Assembly (NCBI RefSeq): GCF_029867415.1
Contig: NC_081186.1
Location: 110,052,128-110,116,127, forward strand
Direction: 5' to 3'
DNA length: 64,000 bases
Source: Vicia villosa
Taxonomy: Eukaryota; Streptophyta; Magnoliopsida; Fabales; Fabaceae
A program made the translations under genes and the position numbers. Each line of letters starts with the position of its first letter. Position 1 is the stretch's first letter. The notes under the pieces were generated by a model, which was not told where the DNA came from, made no database searches, and was given only the letters and a program-made list of their open reading frames with translations. This document shows positions 24,214-35,160 of the stretch, piece by piece.

Positions 24214-25470
24214 TCTGATGACAGAACTCAGATGTCATATATGGATGTCATGACATCTGATCTGACATTATAAAAACAGACAAGATAGAAATACAAATAC
24301 CAGTGCAGAAGATAAATAACACACAGAATTGTTCACCCAGTTCGGTATACAACAATACCTACTCTGGGGGCTTCCAAGCCAGGGATGAAGTCCACTATTA
24401 GCAGTATCAATTCAAAGCTAAACTCTCCCGTTTACAACTTCTCACTTAATCATTACCCAATGACCCTTCTACCTAGGTTCTCCCTAAATATGGAATATCT
24501 CCATTTCACTCTCAATCATAGAAATGATGTCTAGCAGTCAACACCTCAGTCACTGCATCGACAACCCAATCTCCAACATTCTAAGCACACAAATAAATAT
24601 AACCTGAAGTTGCTTCAAAGCTTCCTCCAAGAACAAAACTGCACTCATTGCTTCACAGCTTCTGAGTGAGTAAAATAAACCTCTTGCCTACAGGCTTCGA
24701 GGTACAAATCAGTGACCATCCCACAATCTAGGTGGTTCACTAACATGGCTAACCGTAGTGGTTACATCTTTGAATAGAATCAGCTAGCTTGCGAAAATAG
24801 GTTACAAAGCTTCCTATTTATAACCTATTCCCAACTGGACTTGGGCCTTCAATCACAACTTTATTTGCTGTTGCAAATCAGCAGATATCTTCTGCTAAAA
24901 TATAGGTCTTCAATCATAAGTCTCCTAAATTATCTCCATAATTAGAAACTGCATAATCTTCAATATTCTGACTTGATTCTTTTGACCTTTAAATCGTAAC
25001 AAACTGACATAACAAACTGTTGCTAAAATTGCTCCACAATATAAGCTCTAAGATATTCTTCACAAATATCTCCATAAAATATGCTCCAAGTAACAACAAT
25101 AAGTTGTTACACTTTTGCAACAGATTCTCCTATGAAATCTTTTCACATTTAGTTTCCTAAATGTTCTCCTTAGATATAGCTCCACATAGGATTCAATGTT
25201 TTAGGAATATTCTGTTTCAGTTATAACAGAATCCAAACTGTCAGCTCAAACTCGATGTCACGACATCTTCTTCGACATCCAAAATGTCAGCTCAAACACG
25301 ATGTCACGACATCTTCTTCGACATGTTGCTCCAGATGTTGAAACATTTCAACACAACATGTTTCTCCATTAAATAGAACTTCCACATGCTTTCTCTTACA
25401 AGTTGTAATTTTATTTATCCTATTGCTGCTAAATTAGTTTTACCAAACATAACGTCAATCCTCAAAAGCA

Positions 25471-25473
<3 letters not shown>
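24208..25473 (-). mobile_element. solo LTR related to the 50939-57996 element
   Basis: Starts TGAAATTCTGATGACAGA and ends near CCTCAAAAGCACTAA, matching in order the LTR at 50939 (TGAAATTCTG ... AAAACACTAACA). Shared internal blocks include cccagttcgg, tgggggct-ccaagc, the clause tgagtgagta-type plus acctacaggttt and atttataacct. The terminal CA appears mutated to TA or lost in the TA tract. A TATA box on the reverse strand lies at 24815-24822. Both flanks are (TA)n, so the target duplication cannot be told from the repeat. No internal region follows. Confidence 0.75.

Positions 25474-25553
<80 letters not shown>
25474..25553. repeat. (TA)n tract, middle part
   Basis: Pure TA run of about 80 bp between the solo LTR and the foldback element. 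Confidence 0.98.
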
Positions 25554-25555
<2 letters not shown>

Positions 25556-25785
25556 GGACGACTCAAGTGAGAACACTTGGTTATTATGAGAAATGAGAAC
25601 AATGAATCACGACCATTAGATTTGATTTTAATGGACTGGATTGGTTTCTCTTTCCATGATCCTTAATATTTATTTTAAATCAACACAGAAAGAGAAACCA
25701 ATCCAGTCCATTAAAATTAAATCTAATGGTCGTGATTCATTGTTCTCATTTTTCATAATAACCAAGTGTTCTCACTTGAGTCGTC

Positions 25786-25788
<3 letters not shown>
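25554..25788. mobile_element. foldback MITE, 235 bp, bounded by (TA)n on both sides
   Basis: Two arms of about 101 bp (25554-25654 and 25688-25788) are inverted copies with only about two mismatches, joined by a 33-bp loop. The ends are GGGGACGACTCAAGTGAGAA and its complement. TA repeats abut both ends without any unique base. This recalls the rice Micron-type MITEs, which sit in TA microsatellites; family membership is inference. No protein is encoded; the forward frame across it is an accident. Confidence 0.9.

Positions 25789-25848
<60 letters not shown>
25789..25848. repeat. (TA)n tract, right part
   Basis: Pure TA run of 60 bp following the foldback element. Confidence 0.98.
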
Positions 25849-25849
<1 letters not shown>

Positions 25850-27400
25850 CCTAACAAGCATTTGAGATTGCTTTACAGCATAAAGAGGAAAAAAAAGACA
25901 AATAAAATAAAAATCATAAACGAAAATTGACTAATCTATTAAAGTTGAGGTGACATATTTGGCTTGTTGCATCAATAAAGGCCAAATCATTAGATTGAAC
26001 TATATCTTGGAACTTCAAATACGATTCGAGATTCTCACAGTGATTTGGCCACCTTCCTTTTCCATTTCAACTTCAATGGTCATTTCTTGTCATCCTTGTC
26101 CCCGTTAACTTTCTCACTCAAACTTTAGTTTTAATTTCAAATGAAAAACTAAATTGGTCAATTACAGAACATCATTAATTCAAATTCCAAATTCGAATTG
26201 AATAAGTTTTAGCACTTGGCAATTTGAATATTTGATTTTACTCATTTTTCAAACGTCTAAAAATGGATCCTTGACAATTTGCACTTGGCACATTCTAGTC
26301 TTTTGCAAAAAAAATAATATATTCAAATTAGTCTCTTACATTTACATAAATGAGATTCATGAATCTCTCTTAAGTTTAAATTAATCAGTCAAATTTAACT
26401 TAGAGCAAGATTTGAATATTTGTTTTCAAGTTTTCTAAGATGCTTATTATGACCAAACGAATTATATAATGGCAAGTGCTATATATGTTGTCTTGTTATA
26501 TCAAAAAAGCACATATATTCTCATATTCTCCACAACATGCAAGTAACAAGAAATATGCAAGAAACTTCATTGGAGGTAGTATTAAAATGGAAGTGTTATT
26601 AAGACATAAATCAAATCAAAAGTGAATAACTATGAGATAATTGAATAAAATATGAGAAACAAAGACTCATTGTGTCTAGTATTTGAGACAGTTTGACTAA
26701 AAACACTGTCAAAAATTTTTTAGAAGTATTTTTTTCCCAGCGGGGCTTATTGTTATAGAATTGAATAAAATAAGAGAAACTAAGACTTTTTATGTCTTTT
26801 TTGTGTCGGAGTTTGAGTAAAATACTATGTTAAAAAAAATCTAAAAACATCTTTTCTTGTGTCTTCAGCAACATTTAATATGATAAAATTACATAAAATA
26901 TAGTAAAAAAATAAGATTTTTTATATCTATTATTAGTGGCGGAGTTTGACTAAAAAATAATAATTAATTATAGATTTGATGCTCTGTACATAAATATTCT
27001 TTTTTCCATCCTCAATTTCTACATTAATTAAAAATATGGTTATATAAATAAGAAACGAGTAAAAATTAATAAATAAGAAACATAAGAATAATATCATAAA
27101 TATGAGAGATGGTATGAAATCTATTTCGGCTTTATTAAAGTTCTTGGATTATCGAGTCCAATTTGAGGTTTGCATTAGTGTTAAATTTTTTTAGGGAGAG
27201 TTTTGACATTTATTGTGGTTCTTCCCGACTATCAAATCAAATTTGAGGCTTGCATTAGTGTTAAATTTTTCTAGGGAAAGCTTTGACATTTATTGTGATT
27301 CTTTCTGACTCGAAAGATTAATCTTTATAATTTGCACGCAAATGATATTTGATTTTTTTTAAAATATATTACCATAAATGTTTATTCAGTGTAAGACTTA
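25849..27400. other. unassigned AT-rich DNA with two tandem repeats
   Basis: No coding domain. Around 26630-26960 a unit of about 120-125 bp recurs three times (markers gaataaaatatgagaaacaaag, ggagtttgactaaaa). At 27143-27302 an 80-bp unit is duplicated (separate entry). Confidence 0.6.
27143..27302. repeat. 80-bp tandem duplication
   Basis: Markers aatttgaggtttgcattagt at 27160 and aatttgaggcttgcattagt at 27240 show the 80-bp period; the copies differ at a handful of bases. Confidence 0.9.
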
Positions 27401-28954
27401 GTGTTAGAAACAAAAAAAAAGTCTCTGCTAGGGTTTTGTCGTATGAGTGATACGTTGTCGGTGACGCCTCCAGCGCCACCGCCTAACATAGAAAAAGATG
27501 ATCGGATTAAGCAACTGATTAGCAATATGTCGTATAAGAATATTGTTACAGGGGAGGAGGATGTGGAAAGACAGAAATCGCAGGAAGATATGCAGGATTC
27601 AGATCAGGAAGAATTGTGGAGTAAGAAGATTGAAGGGATGCTGGATGGGATAAAAGTTCATGAATCTCATATAGGGGGATATGATTGTCCACAGATTGTA
27701 CTATCCAAATTTGAAGAGAATAGAATACAACGTCCATGGAAAAGATGAGTCATTGTGAAGCTACTGGGGAGGAGAATCAGATACAAAGCTTTGGAGGTAC
27801 GACTCAAACAAATGTGGGTAAGGAAAGGTATTATCAATATAATAGATATTAGCCATGATTATTATTTGGTAGCCTTTACGCATGAAGACGATAAGAATGT
27901 GGCGCTTGCTGATGGTCCATGGTTCATTTACGATCACTATTTAACGGTGAAAGAATGGACCCCAGACTTTCATCTGGAGAGTGCAAATATTAGAGAGGTG
28001 GCTGTTTGGATCAAGATCTCAGGCCTGCCCATCGAATACTATGATCCCAAAGTGTTACATGTTATCGGTGATCTCACAGGGCGCACGATTAAGGTGGACA
28101 AGAACACGTTGCAAAGGGAGAGAGGAAAATATGCAAGAATTTGCGTTGAAGTTAACGTATCAAAACCTTTACTTGTTATGTTCTCTATCAAAGGAAGTAT
28201 GTACAAAATTGAATATGAAGGTTTATATATGTTGTGCCTTAGCTGTGGTAGATTTGGCCATTACAAAGATGGCTGACCGGAGAGAATCAAGGAATTTGCG
28301 GTGGACAATTCTCAGGTAATTGCAGGAAGGATTGAAAGTCATGAGGGGAAGAACATGAAGAAAGCTGATACGGAGAAGAGAAATGGTGAAGATGGTCTGT
28401 GGCAAGTCGTCCAAAAGCAGCACAAAGGTAGGAAAGCTTTGGAAGTGAAGAAGAAGCAAATTGGCATCAGTATAGGGGGTGGTAAACCTGGATCACGATT
28501 TACAGCGTTGCTTGTTGACGAAGGTGAAACAAGTGAAACAAAAAAGGATATTATTAATGACCATGAAATTTTTATGGGAATTAATAATAATGTAATAAAT
28601 GTGGAAGATATTCTAGCAGACAAGTCCAATGATCAGGTGTTAAATGGGAGAGAGAAAGCAGGCGAAAAGAGTAATAATGATGATGCTTTTATGTCGGAAA
28701 GAGATCCAATGAGAGTTAATGCGGAAAAAAACAAGGAAAATGTTAGTGATGTTGGGAATACAGTTGGCAACAAAAGGGTGGACCAAATGAAGAGTTTCTA
28801 TCATGGGAAACAAATCAGGAATCAAGTGGATAATAAAGGTAGGGATAAAAAACAAAGCAACTTAGCTGCACGTGGGAAAACAGGCTTAACTGGAAAAAAC
28901 TCCGAAGCTATGAAGAGAGCAATAGAAGTGATTTTTGAGAAAGAAAAAAAATGA
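27401..28954 (+). pseudogene. LINE ORF1 (DUF4283 plus CCHC zinc knuckle)
   Basis: ORF1 of a plant L1-type LINE encodes an RNA-binding gag-like protein. One reading frame runs through the whole stretch with two in-frame stops: TGA at 27746 and TGA at 28274. Between them lies a DUF4283 domain (about codons 118-270) with IVKLLGRRIRYKALEVRLKQ and ADGPWFIYDHYLTVKEW, then the knuckle CLSCGRFGHYKDG, whose last Cys is the codon now reading TGA. The region after 28301 is a low-complexity, Lys/Asn-rich tail, usual for this family. The first Met could be 27401 or MSDTLSVTPP at 27443. A short frame (28951-29271) in another phase bridges to ORF2, indicating a frameshift or normal overlap (ATGA at 28951). 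Confidence 0.85.
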
Positions 28955-29272
28955 AGTTTCTTGAGAAAAATCATGTTAGTATTAATAAGTCTAAAAACAA
29001 GTTTAATTTTAATATTGAAACCCAATTTAACAGAATTCACGTAGAAGAAGCTGATATTAATCATAATAGAAGCATGTTCTTTTTTCCAAAGCCTCATGAG
29101 ACACGACTTCCTGATGCAAAAATAACACAGTCAGGTTTTGATGTTCCATCTAATATAGGAAGTCAACCAGATTCCCTAAATGGCATGGGAAACTTGGGAA
29201 ATGTGGATACGCGAAGGGCACAAAATGGTACAGAAAAAGAGGTGGTTATGGAGACACCTGAGAGGAGTTGAG

Positions 29273-30395
29273 ATGCATGGGATTATTGTTACTTGGAATT
29301 GTAGAGGTGCTGCGAGCAAAGATTTCTTTAGGTTTAGTAAATATTACACTGATATTTACAAACCTGAGATTCTTGTGATAATGGAAACTCGATGTAACCC
29401 TAAAAAGCTTCATGGGGCTCTCAAGAAGTTGGGGTTTCAATATTTCCTGCATGTTGATAATGTTGGCTTCTCAGGAGGTATTTTGGTAGCAAGTAAGGAA
29501 GAGAATATAAAGGTAAGTTTGATCAGTAGTGGAGATCAGTATATCCATTTGCAAGCCCACAATAAAAATGGGCAAGAGTGGGTATTTATTGTGGTGTATG
29601 CTAGTCCCAATGAAGGAAAGAGAAAAATTCTATGGGAGAATTTGAAAAATATAGCGAATGCCAATAACAATAATCCTTGGCTTGTGGCGGGAGATTTCAA
29701 CGATATTGCCTTTGCCAATGAAAAAAAGGGAGGGGGGCTAGCTTCTGCCAAAAAATGTGGTATTTTTAGAGATAACATGGATATGTGCAACTTATCGGAT
29801 CTTGGTGCTAATGGGCCTCGTTTTACTTGGAGAGGACCGATTTATCATGGTGGGCAGAGGATTTACGAAAGATTAGACAGAGCTATTGGTAATGAGGAAT
29901 GGCGGTTGATGTTTGCTGATGTGCAGGTGAAAGTTTTGACTAGAGTCAGTTTTTCAGATCATCATCCAATTATGATTGCTTTGACTGGTAGTATTAATGA
30001 GAGGATTCCTAAGCCTTTTCGTTTCGAAAGTGCCTGGTGGTGGATAATAGTTATGTTGATAGATTGAAAGGCTTTTGGAACATTAATGATGACTTAATCA
30101 AAAACCTCAAGAGAATTGAAGAGGATGCCGTAGAGTGGAAGAATCGTTTGGTGCAGCATGTTCATAAGGTGAAAAGAGGTATTATGGCAAGACTCCAAGG
30201 TATCTAAAGAGGTATTCAAAATAATAAGAACATCTCAAGGCTGTTAAGATTAGAGAAAAATCTGCAGAGGGAGTTGAGTCTGATTTTGCGTCAAGAAGAA
30301 ATTATGTGATTTCAGAGATCTCAAGCGCAATGGTTAGCAGATGGTGACTACAATACGAAATATTACCATTTGAAGACGGTTGCCAGAAGGAGACT
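29273..30395 (+). pseudogene. LINE ORF2 N-terminal part: APE-type endonuclease
   Basis: Nicks target DNA for LINE integration. The ATG at 29273 begins MHGIIVTWNCRGAA, the conserved start (xWNxRG). Catalytic landmarks follow: the metal-binding Glu in IMETRC, WLVAGDFNDI (GDFN), YERLDRAI, and FSDHHPIMI (SDHxP). The open frame ends at a stop at 30067, but a +1 frame continues the family sequence to about 30395 (GFWNIND, LADGDYNTKYYHLKTVARRR), the linker to the RT. The RT domain itself is missing because copia sequence starts abruptly at about 30396. Internal stops occur after the frameshift. Confidence 0.9.
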
Positions 30396-30410
30396 GACGA
30401 TGACTACCTA

Positions 30411-32084
30411 TTGTCGAAAGATAGGTCGAGAAGAGTCATCAAGGCACCTCAGAGACTTGGGTATTCAGATCTTATAGCTTATGCCTTAATCTCTGCAAGT
30501 GAGGTTCTAGACGAAGAACCTAGAGACTACAAGGAAGTTATGAGGAGTCGAAATAAGACTGAATGGATGAAAGCCATGGATGATGAGATGAAATCTCTTC
30601 ATGATAATCATACTTGGGAACTGATCAAGAAACCTGATGGGGCAAGGTTAGTCAGCTGTAAATGGATTTTCAAAGTTAAGGAAGGAATTGAAGGAGTGAT
30701 GTCGAAAAGATACAAGGCAAGGTTAGTTGCAAGGGGTTTCACTCAGAAAGAAGGTGTCGACTTCAATGATGTGTTTTCTCCCATTGTGAAGCATAGGTCC
30801 ATTCGAATGTTGCTTGCCATGGTGGCACAGTTCGATCTTGAACTGGAACAGATGGATGTGAAAACTGCGTTCTTGTATGGTGATCTAGATGAAACGATCC
30901 TGATGAGGCAACCTGAAGGGTATGTCGAAAAGGGGAAGGAAGATTGTGTGTGCAAGTTAAAGAGATCTTTGTATGGACTGAAACAATCTCCTCGACAGTG
31001 GAATAGGAGATTCGACAAGTTCATGGCACGCATAAGTTTCATTAGAAGTCAGTTCGACCACTGCGTTTACTTCAAATTTCGACCTGGTAATTCATTTGTT
31101 ATTTTGTTGCTTTATGTGGATGATATTCTCATAGCAAGCAACAATGTTGAAGATGTGACGAGGGTGAAGGCTGAACTCAATATGAAGGATCTGGGAGCTG
31201 CTTCCAGGATTATTGGAATTGACATTCGAAGAGATAGAAAGAAGTCCAAGTTATGCTTATCTCAAGAGGCGTATCTACGGAAGATTCTCAAAAAGTTTGG
31301 TATGTCGAATTCAAAGCCAGTTGTGACTCCAACAAACCCTCAATTCAAGCTGAGTATTGATCAGTGTCCCAATACTGATGTCGAAAGAGCCTATATGAAT
31401 AGCATCCCATATGCTAATATAGTTGGTTCTTTGATGTATTCTATGGTCTGTACTAGACCCGACATAGCATATGCAGTAAGTCTTGTAAGCAGGTACATGG
31501 CGAACCCTGGAAAGGCTCACTGGCAAGCATTGAAGTGGATTTTAAGGTACATAAATGGGTCTCTGAATAGAGTCCTAATTTATGGTGGAGCCTTGGGTGA
31601 AGATAGTAAAGCAGTAATAGAAGGATATGTCGACTCTGATTATGCAGGTTATATGGATTCCAGAAAATCTATTTCTGGATATGTTTTCACTATGTTTGGC
31701 ACTGCAATTAGTTGGAAAGCAACACTTCAGAAGGTTGTTGCTCTATCGACCACTGAAGCGGAGTATTTTGCCCTAACTGAAGCTGTGAAAGAAGCATTGT
31801 GGCTTGAAGGTTTTGCGAAAGAGCTGAAACTTCAAGGTCGAGGTATCACTGTTAAATGTGATAGTCAAAGTGTAATACACCTGTCGAAGAATTCAGCCTA
31901 TCATGAGCGAACTAATTACATTGATGTGAGGCTGCATTTCGTCAGAGGAGTAATCGAGCGTGGAGAAGTCCAAGTGCTGAAGGTTTCGACTGAAGACAAT
32001 GCTGCTGATATGATCACCAAGACATTGCCGAGTTGCAAGTTTTTCCACTGTATGCAGTTGATAAAGCTACACGAAGAAAGCTAG
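30411..32084 (+). CDS. copia reverse transcriptase-RNase H, uninterrupted frame of 557 codons
   Basis: Reverse transcriptase and RNase H of a copia polyprotein. The frame has no stop or frameshift. It is a fragment: the codon at 30411 is TTG, no ATG precedes the family sequence, and the copia linker (DYLLSKDRSRR) seems to start upstream at about 30396. RVT_2 domain spans about residues 60-310: KYKARLVARGFTQ-like KRYKARLVARGFTQKEG, DVKTAFLYGDL, LYGLKQSPRQW, and the catalytic YVDD at residue 235. RNase H spans about 400-530: YVDSDYAGY (first Asp), SISGYVF, STTEAEYFAL (Glu) and KCDSQSVIHL (Asp). It ends KLHEES, typical for the family, just before the PPT. Without gag, protease and integrase it cannot act alone; it could be a young insertion joined by deletion to the LINE. 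Confidence 0.9.
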   Translation: MSKDRSRRVIKAPQRLGYSDLIAYALISASEVLDEEPRDYKEVMRSRNKTEWMKAMDDEMKSLHDNHTWELIKKPDGARLVSCKWIFKVKEGIEGVMSKRYKARLVARGFTQKEGVDFNDVFSPIVKHRSIRMLLAMVAQFDLELEQMDVKTAFLYGDLDETILMRQPEGYVEKGKEDCVCKLKRSLYGLKQSPRQWNRRFDKFMARISFIRSQFDHCVYFKFRPGNSFVILLLYVDDILIASNNVEDVTRVKAELNMKDLGAASRIIGIDIRRDRKKSKLCLSQEAYLRKILKKFGMSNSKPVVTPTNPQFKLSIDQCPNTDVERAYMNSIPYANIVGSLMYSMVCTRPDIAYAVSLVSRYMANPGKAHWQALKWILRYINGSLNRVLIYGGALGEDSKAVIEGYVDSDYAGYMDSRKSISGYVFTMFGTAISWKATLQKVVALSTTEAEYFALTEAVKEALWLEGFAKELKLQGRGITVKCDSQSVIHLSKNSAYHERTNYIDVRLHFVRGVIERGEVQVLKVSTEDNAADMITKTLPSCKFFHCMQLIKLHEES

Positions 32085-32127
32085 TTTGTTTCCTTGATGT
32101 TGTAGAGTTAGATCCAAGGTGGAGATT

Positions 32128-32571
32128 TGTGAGATATTGGATCGAACTCTAGTATGGTCGAAGGGTAGCTTCTTGGTTCAACAGGATTAAGCATGAAGTC
32201 GAAGGTTGTTCACATGCTTGTGTCGAAGATGCTAGGGTTGTTAGCATGTTAAATTAGGTTTTACTGTTTAAACCCTAATTTGTTAAGTTAGCTTGTTTAT
32301 TAAGTTGGCTTGTGCAATGGGCCTTGTGGAAAAAACCCATTAGTTAGTATGTTAGGTTTTATTATAAATAGCATACTAGTCTCTCATCATTGCTAAGCTG
32401 CAAATCCTAATTTGGGGTGAGAGAGGTTATTTGTTATTCTTGTAAACTTGTAATCTTGTTCTAAGAGAAAGTAAAAGAATAGCAGTTATAACCAATCTTG
32501 TGTTCCTCTTCTTCCTTGTCCTTTATTCATCCCTTATTTTATACTTTGTTCGTGGCATTGAATTCACAACA
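32128..32571 (+). mobile_element. 3' LTR of the copia element
   Basis: Starts TGTGAGATATTGG directly after the PPT and ends near TTCACAACA. A TATA box (tataaata, 32363-32370) lies mid-LTR, followed by a likely transcription start and the polyadenylation zone. The terminus is set by where reverse-strand gag sequence resumes (about 32572), so it may be off by a few bases. Confidence 0.75.
32363..32370 (+). promoter_or_regulatory. LTR TATA box
   Basis: TATAAATA about 235 bp into the LTR, in the usual U3 position. Confidence 0.5.
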
Positions 32572-32860
32572 ATTTGATTCACCACTGAAGTCAATTTTGA
32601 GAAGTAGTCGTCAATCTTTTAGTCCTCTTCCATCTATATCAGCTCATACTTCCTCATTGAAGATCAAAGCTTCAATTGCTTCACCTTTTCTCCATCATTA
32701 TGATATTTTTCTAAAATATCCCATGCCTCCTTTGATCTTGTCAACTTTAAAATCTTTTCAAAATAATAAGGACCCACATTTTCTTGAATGTTGAACAAAT
32801 TTTTGAAGTCTTTCTTCCTTGAATCCTTGAAACGTGGCTCTTTGAGCATTTGTGGATTAT
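32572..32860 (-). pseudogene. Ty1/copia gag fragment
   Basis: Reverse-strand frame with LKEPRFKDSRKKDFKNLFNI, then SKEAWDILEKYHNDGEKVKQ, and farther left KIDDYFSKLTSVVNQI, the successive helices of a copia gag (KALFxIxxxV, AKEAWDxL, GxxKVxxxxLQ, YFxxxxxxxNQ). It is cut on its left by the forward copia LTR, implying that the chimeric LINE-copia block entered this older element. Confidence 0.8.
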
Positions 32861-33567
32861 GCTCCTAGTTCTTCATATCCATTTTTCACTATCTTAAGAA
32901 CTTATTAATCTCAAAATAATAATTTCAATTAAGAAGTCAATCTTTTTCAATTACTTCCATCAAGAAACAAGATGTTTGAGGTAATCTGTCATTTGTAATC
33001 ATTCTTAATGATCAAGAACACGTAAAAATCACTCCTCACTTTTGTGTTTCCCAATTATATCACCCTTCATAATTATATTAATCTTTCCTTGTATCAACAC
33101 CAACCCATGTGTCAAAACAAAATTTCTGGTATCGAAACAGTTCTTTCTAGTATCGAAACTGATTTACACAGTATCAAAAACCAAAATCATTCACTAGTAT
33201 TAAAATGAATCTTACTCTAGTATCGAACCAACCCTTTGGTATCAAAACTAAATTCTCTTTGTATCCAATGAAACTCTAAATGCCAATTATTAATGCAACT
33301 ATAATATCTTGTGATACAAATAATAATATAAACACGTTATAGAAAGTTAAATAGCTTAATAATAATGGTCATGTAACTAATCCAACTAACTAACTAACTA
33401 AATTTGTTTTAGTTGTTAAAGCTACTAATCTCATATTTATTTAACAATCTAATGGTTTTATGATTAGTAAAAATGATTGAATCATGCTGCAACAATTTCA
33501 CTATCAAAAACCTGCCACAATTTATCCCTCTAGAAAAAAAAGATTGAATCATGCATTTGAAGTAAAT
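32861..33567. other. unassigned DNA with GTATCGAAAC repeats
   Basis: No coding domain. Between about 33130 and 33255 the word tggtatcgaaac or tagtatcgaa recurs about six times at 25-30-bp spacing in degenerate form. Confidence 0.55.
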
Positions 33568-33660
33568 TATTAAAAATATTTGTATATAGAAAGTCACACA
33601 TTGATTATAACATGTAATTAGCTGTAAAGAATATTAATTTGCATCTATTAATGGAGATTC
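33568..33660 (+). mobile_element. start of a copia LTR (5' copy, partial)
   Basis: TATTAAAAATATTTGTATAT then gaaagtc matches the start of the LTR at 36246 for about 80 bp with moderate divergence. It would be the 5' LTR of the copia whose RNase H lies at 35777-36236, with TG of the terminus mutated. Confidence 0.55.
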
Positions 33661-34200
33661 ATGTGTGTATTATCTATTTAGAGCACCAAAGTAGGGATTT
33701 TCCCCCGCGAGTATGAAGATAGAAGGAAAAGTTCCTCCGATTACACTTTGGAGTGGGGATTGGGAAAGTACCCTCCGCACTGTAGATTCCCCGACTTCGA
33801 CCATATTATTTAACTTTTATATTTTATATATTATATAATACATATAATTATATAATTTTACATAAAAATATTAATGTATTAGAAAATGAAGAGTCATTAG
33901 AGGGTCATTTTATTTTTATGTTTTATTGTGTAATATATTGTTTCACCACCTAAGTACTCAACCCTACAAAAGTGCATCTGATACATAGAATGTACACACC
34001 GTCTCCTTTTCATTTCTCAATTATCTTCATCTCCTTCATTTACCGTCACAACAACCACTCTCCTTTGTTCATTGTGCTTATGGTAATTACTTTTCAAATT
34101 CACTTTACCTCAATTAGTAACATGTTTTTCACTAAATTAATAAATTAGTAGTTATGGATTTGCCACACTCACACATAATCAACCACTTGCGATGGATGGC
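33661..34200. other. unassigned DNA, includes a possible MITE remnant
   Basis: The stretch 33690-33800 contains clustered ttcccccgcg, tggagtggggat and attccccgac words that resemble decayed hAT MITEs with CGGGGATTCCCCG repeats. No termini seen. Confidence 0.35.
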
Positions 34201-34399
34201 AACGGTACTGTGGTAGTAAATTAGAGGAAGTGTGGTATCAACAAGTTCTGTTAATATTTATTATTTTTTTTATAGAAAAAATATTAGCAACAGCAAGTGC
34301 TCTTGCTTTTTTTGTTATGGATGCAATATGTAATCGTATTTTAAAAAAAGGAAGATGCGAAATATATGTGTTATTTATGGTGAATGTGTTATTTATGGC

Positions 34400-35160
34400 G
34401 AAATATATGTGTTATTTATGGAAGTTCAATCTTACTTGACCATTCACAAAAGTCTTATCAAGGTAAAATTCCCCCAGATGAGTGAAAAAACATTGTTGAT
34501 AGAGTATAACAAAACTTTCATAACTTGGTTTAATGAAAGTGTTTCTAAAGAGAGTAGTGAATTAGAGATAATTAAATGGATGTCACATATGACTAAGTTT
34601 AATGTAATAAATTTGAGTGCATACGACATTACAAAATATTCATTCTAAACAAAATCAAAGGATGATCATAGTACCATGCAAAATAGTGGGGTTATGGTTG
34701 AAGATGAATCCATGTACCTCTCTAGTTCGAAACATGAGAATCATGTACTGGCATCTAGAGCGTATTTTAGGGTCATTGAGGAGATTGTGCAGATTGATTA
34801 TTACTTTTAAAGTGCCTTTATTTTAGTTCAAGTGGATTTACAATAAAATTGGCGTAGAAACCGATGAATTAGGATTCACATGGGTTGATCTTCGAAATGC
34901 GACTTATATGAACAAACCACTTATCATTGATTCCCAAGCAAAACAAGTTTTTTATGTCAATGCTCGTTCTAACACGAGATGATCAATTGTTCTACAAGAA
35001 AAATCTATTCCTGATAGTGAAGAAAATTAAGATTTAAATTTTAAGACCCCTTCTTTCGCAACACATGTACGTCTCTCATCTGAAGAAATTGATTCAGATG
35101 ATGTGCGTGTTATTCTTTGTGATCATCAAGAGGCGATTTGGGAAAACTAGTAAGTAAATA
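34400..35160 (+). pseudogene. CACTA (En/Spm) TNP2 transposase C-terminal fragment
   Basis: TNP2-type proteins are the transposases of CACTA elements. Broken reading gives, in order, the family blocks FITWFNESV, IIKWMSHMTKFNVINLSAYD-type text, ITKYSF, TKSKDDHSTMQNSGVMVEDE, and the DUF4216 block KIGVETDELGFTWVDLRNAT with KPLIIDSQAKQVFYV. Stops and frame changes occur near 34646, 34850 and 34978. It ends near 35150 at a stop and a possible splice donor. The upstream transposase core is missing. Confidence 0.8.

Larger units (their letters stand above)
30396..32571 (+). mobile_element. 3' half of a Ty1/copia element (RT, RNase H, PPT, 3' LTR)
   Basis: Begins within the linker before RT, at the junction with the LINE, and continues through the coding frame to the polypurine tract (about 32115-32127, aaggtggagattt) and a 3' LTR (32128-32571). 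The 5' half (gag to integrase) is missing. The right edge abuts a reverse-strand copia gag. Confidence 0.85.
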
